Shown piece after piece: positions 61,567 through 64,000 of a stretch of DNA of 64,000 nucleotides (within the stretch, counting starts at the first letter, position 1; every line of letters begins with the position of its first letter). The DNA lies in the NCBI RefSeq assembly GCF_027570075.1, contig NZ_JAKMUS010000002.1, positions 159,810 to 223,809 of the forward strand. The letters are read 5' to 3'. The notes beneath the pieces were generated by a model that was given only the letters and a program-made list of their open reading frames with translations, made no database searches and was not told the DNA's origin. Origin of the DNA: Corynebacterium meitnerae. GTDB taxonomy: Bacteria; Actinomycetota; Actinomycetes; Mycobacteriales; Mycobacteriaceae. A program made the position numbers and the translations under genes.

Positions 61567-63834
61567 TTGAGCAAGAACACAAAGCACACACCGGACAACT
61601 CTGTCGAATTCCATGTTGATGAGGAATTCGGCGTGACCGAAACTACCGCCATCCTCGACAACGGGGACTTTGGCACCCGCACCGTCCGGTTTGAAACCGG
61701 CCAGCTGGCGCGCCAGGCTGACGGCTCGGTGACCACCTACCTCGATGACGACACGATGCTGCTGGCTACCACCACCGCATCCAACCAGCCGCGCGAAGGC
61801 TTCGACTTCTTCCCGCTCACCGTTGACGTGGAAGAGCGCATGTACGCCGCCGGCAAGATTCCCGGCTCGTTCTTCCGCCGCGAAGGCCGCCCGTCCACGC
61901 AGGCGATCTTGGCCTGCCGCCTCATTGACCGCCCGCTGCGCCCGACCTTTGTCAAGGGGCTGCGCAACGAAGTCCAGGTTGTCATCACCGTGATGAGCTG
62001 GGACCCAGAGGAGTACTACGACGTCGTTGCTATCAATGGCGCATCCGCTGCGACCCAGCTGTCCGGCCTGCCGGTCTCCGGCGCCGTTGGTGGTGTGCGC
62101 ATGGCTCTCATCGCTGATGAGAAGCACCCGAACGGCCAGTGGGTCGCGTTTCCGAATCACGAGCAGCATGAGAAGGCTGTCTTCGAGATGGTTGTGGCCG
62201 GCCGCATCGTTGAGAAGAAGAAGGGCCGCCGCAAGGTCCAGGACGTAGCCATCATGATGGTGGAAGCGGGCGCTGGCGTGAACGTGATGAAGCTGGTTGC
62301 CGATGGCGCACCGGCACCGACGGAAGCAACCGTCGCGGAGGGCCTGGAGGCTGCTAAGCCGTACATCAAGACCCTGTGCGAGGCGCAGAACGTTCTGGCT
62401 GAGAAGACCGCCAAGGACGCTCAGGAGTTCCCGCTCTTCCCGGCATACAGCGACGAGGTCTTTGACGCTGTGGAGAAGAAGGCCTCCAAGAAGCTGGCCA
62501 AGCTGCTCACCATCGCGGGCAAGGCTGAGCGCGATGATGCGACCAACGAGTACATGGAGGAGATCGAGGAGTCCCTCCTGTCCTCCTTCACCGCTGAGGA
62601 TGCATCCAAGCAGATCCGTGCTGCCTACAACGCGCTGATGAAGCAGATCGTGCGCGAGAAGATCCTCACCGAGGGCTTCCGTATCGACGGCCGTGGTGTC
62701 ACCGACATCCGCGACCTTGGCGTCGAAGTTGAACTGATCCCGCGCGCCCACGGCTCCGCACTGTTTGAGCGTGGCGAGACCCAGATCCTCGGCGTGACCA
62801 CCTTGGACATGCTGAAGATGGAGCAGCAGCTGGATTCCCTCCACCCGGAGACCTCCAAGCACTACATCCACCACTACAACTTCCCGCCGTACTCCACGGG
62901 TGAGACCGGCCGCGTCGGTTCCCCGAAGCGCCGCGAGATCGGCCACGGTGCGCTTGCTGAGCGTGCCCTCGTGCCGGTGATCCCGTCCAAGGAGGACTTC
63001 CCGTACACGATCCGCCAGGTCTCTGAGGCCCTGGGCTCCAACGGCTCTACCTCCATGGGTTCCGTGTGTGCATCGACCCTGTCCTTGTACAACGCTGGCG
63101 TGCCGCTGGCTGCACCGGTCGCTGGTATCGCCATGGGTCTTGTCTCTGGCGAGGTTGATGGTGAGACCAAGTACGTCGCCCTGACCGACATCCTCGGTGC
63201 CGAGGATGCCTTCGGCGATATGGACTTCAAGGTTGCCGGTACCCCGGACTTCATCACCGCCCTGCAGCTGGACACCAAGCTCGACGGCATCCCGTCGGAC
63301 GTTCTGGCCAACGCTCTGAACCAGGCCAAGGACGCTCGCGTGACCATCCTGGACACGATGGCTGAGATCATCGAGGGTCCGGATGAGATGAGCCCGCTGG
63401 CACCGAAGATCACCACGGTGCACGTGCCCGTGTCCAAGATCGGTGAGGTCATCGGCCCGAAGGGTAAGACCATCAACCAGATCACCGAGGAGACCGGCGC
63501 TGACATCTCCATCGAGGATGACGGCACCATCTACGTTGCTGCTGCTACCGGTGAGAGCGCGGATGCTGCGATTGAGCAGATCAACGCGATTGCTAACCCG
63601 CAGCAGCCGAAGGTGGGGGAGCGCTACCTGGGCACCGTTGTGAAGACGGTTGCTTTCGGTGCGTTCGTGTCCCTCACGCCGGGTCGTGATGGCCTGGTGC
63701 ACATCTCCAAGCTCGGCGGCGACAAGCGCATCGAGAAGGTGGAAGATGTGGTCAACGTCGGCGACAAGATCGAGGTGGAGATCGCGGACATCGATAACCG
63801 CGGCAAGATCTCGCTCGTGCCTGTCGAAGACTAA
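61567..63834 (+). CDS. pnp: Polynucleotide phosphorylase (GpsI)
   Basis: 3'-5' phosphorolytic exoribonuclease. 755 residues from TTG 61567. Two RNase-PH domains ([40 protein letters not shown] [64 protein letters not shown]), an alpha-helical linker, KH near 640 ([31 protein letters not shown]) and S1 near 690-755 ([21 protein letters not shown]). TTG has AAAGGG 7 nt upstream. A leaderless GTG 63 nt upstream, in frame, is a second possible start (776 residues). Confidence 0.95.
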   Translation: MSKNTKHTPDNSVEFHVDEEFGVTETTAILDNGDFGTRTVRFETGQLARQADGSVTTYLDDDTMLLATTTASNQPREGFDFFPLTVDVEERMYAAGKIPGSFFRREGRPSTQAILACRLIDRPLRPTFVKGLRNEVQVVITVMSWDPEEYYDVVAINGASAATQLSGLPVSGAVGGVRMALIADEKHPNGQWVAFPNHEQHEKAVFEMVVAGRIVEKKKGRRKVQDVAIMMVEAGAGVNVMKLVADGAPAPTEATVAEGLEAAKPYIKTLCEAQNVLAEKTAKDAQEFPLFPAYSDEVFDAVEKKASKKLAKLLTIAGKAERDDATNEYMEEIEESLLSSFTAEDASKQIRAAYNALMKQIVREKILTEGFRIDGRGVTDIRDLGVEVELIPRAHGSALFERGETQILGVTTLDMLKMEQQLDSLHPETSKHYIHHYNFPPYSTGETGRVGSPKRREIGHGALAERALVPVIPSKEDFPYTIRQVSEALGSNGSTSMGSVCASTLSLYNAGVPLAAPVAGIAMGLVSGEVDGETKYVALTDILGAEDAFGDMDFKVAGTPDFITALQLDTKLDGIPSDVLANALNQAKDARVTILDTMAEIIEGPDEMSPLAPKITTVHVPVSKIGEVIGPKGKTINQITEETGADISIEDDGTIYVAAATGESADAAIEQINAIANPQQPKVGERYLGTVVKTVAFGAFVSLTPGRDGLVHISKLGGDKRIEKVEDVVNVGDKIEVEIADIDNRGKISLVPVED

Positions 63835-63852
63835 ACACCTGCTTATCCGCGA

Positions 63853-63897
63853 AGCCCCCGGCCAGTTCATTCATTTTGAGCTGGCCGGGGGCTCTTT
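63853..63897 (+). terminator. Terminator after pnp
   Basis: AGCCCCCGGCCAG (63853-63865) pairs perfectly with CTGGCCGGGGGCT (63881-63893), followed by CTTTG. Confidence 0.85.
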
Positions 63898-63900
63898 GCC

Positions 63901-64000
63901 GCTTTCTTTCGCTGGGTGTGTGTAAAAAATTACAACGCGAAAAATCGGCTCGGATGAAATCCCTGGTAGAAAATTTCTACTGTTTGATAGTTACCGCAGC
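63901..64000. repeat. Palindrome-rich intergenic element, copy B (truncated by window edge)
   Basis: Inverted relative to copy A at 2376-2490. It has TGTAA-N4-TTACA (63921-63934) and TGGTAGAAAATTTCTAC (63964-63980), then GATAGTTACC shared with copy A. The element runs off the window, so its right end is not seen. Confidence 0.8.

Noticed and set aside
61519..63870. A 783-codon open frame antisense to pnp.
   Set aside because: It is a shadow ORF produced by third-position GC bias; pnp is complete on the plus strand with all domains.
1..64000. CRISPR arrays, tRNAs, rRNAs and known riboswitches.
   Set aside because: No regularly spaced direct repeats, cloverleaf sequences or recognisable riboswitch cores were seen on reading both strands.

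Overview
The window is a chromosomal core block from a Corynebacterium-like actinobacterium of roughly 60% GC. The evidence is mycothione reductase (mycothiol is an actinobacterial thiol), a PptT-type phosphopantetheinyl transferase, malate:quinone oxidoreductase, a DUF2469 gene, a very Ala/Glu-rich RpsP tail, leaderless transcripts, and a gene order that closely follows the ffh-to-pnp segment known from Mycobacterium and Corynebacterium. No species is claimed. No tRNA, rRNA, CRISPR array, intact insertion sequence or prophage was found.

Layout. 1-2.3 kb: end of an ammonium transporter gene, glnK and ffh; the glnD gene expected between glnK and ffh is absent. 2.5-4.7 kb (minus): membrane acyltransferase. 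5-15 kb: ribosome, translocation and nucleic-acid genes (rpsP, rimM, trmD, tex, rplS, lepB, rnhB, DUF2469, yraN, comM-like, dprA). 15.3-18.2 kb: aldehyde dehydrogenase, xerC, M23 peptidase. 18.5-26 kb: rpsB, tsf, pyrH, frr, cdsA, rlmN, with an amidase, a DMT permease and a lipoprotein inserted. 26.4-33.3 kb: DUF2631, dxr, rip1/rseP, ispG, a penicillin-binding lipoprotein, map. 33.4-46.2 kb is the most variable part: two tandem small secreted proteins, mtr, a hydrolase, mqo, selO, a YefM/YoeB toxin-antitoxin pair, cobA, a methyltransferase, a sirtuin, a frameshifted secreted nuclease, a DUF1648 membrane protein, an AbiEi/DUF559-like protein and yaaA. 46.2-64 kb: proS, a lipoprotein, rimP-nusA-ylxR-infB-rbfA-nrnA-like-dinF-phosphoesterase-pptT, truB, ribF, a nucleoside hydrolase, rpsO and pnp.

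How the genes work together. Most of the block makes and matures the translation machinery (ribosomal proteins, RimM/RimP/RbfA, IF2, EF-Ts, RRF, TrmD, RlmN, TruB, Map). The rest supplies envelope precursors and protein export: CdsA, Dxr/IspG isoprenoids, SRP, signal peptidase, site-2 protease, a PBP, and PptT for carrier-protein activation. About seventeen genes have a -10 hexamer 6-8 nt before the start codon, so leaderless mRNA is common and was used to choose starts.

Signals not explained by genes. (1) The 11-mer CGTCGATAAGC occurs exactly 17 times, on both strands, in several reading frames, at stop codons and in intergenic DNA; one inverted pair forms the infB terminator, much like DNA-uptake sequences in Neisseriaceae. 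(2) An AT-rich, palindrome-studded element of about 100 bp lies downstream of ffh and again, inverted, downstream of pnp at the right edge. (3) The rpsB leader can form two mutually exclusive hairpins. (4) A secreted nuclease is split by a run of nine G. (5) A 68-bp element has 12-bp perfect terminal inverted repeats.
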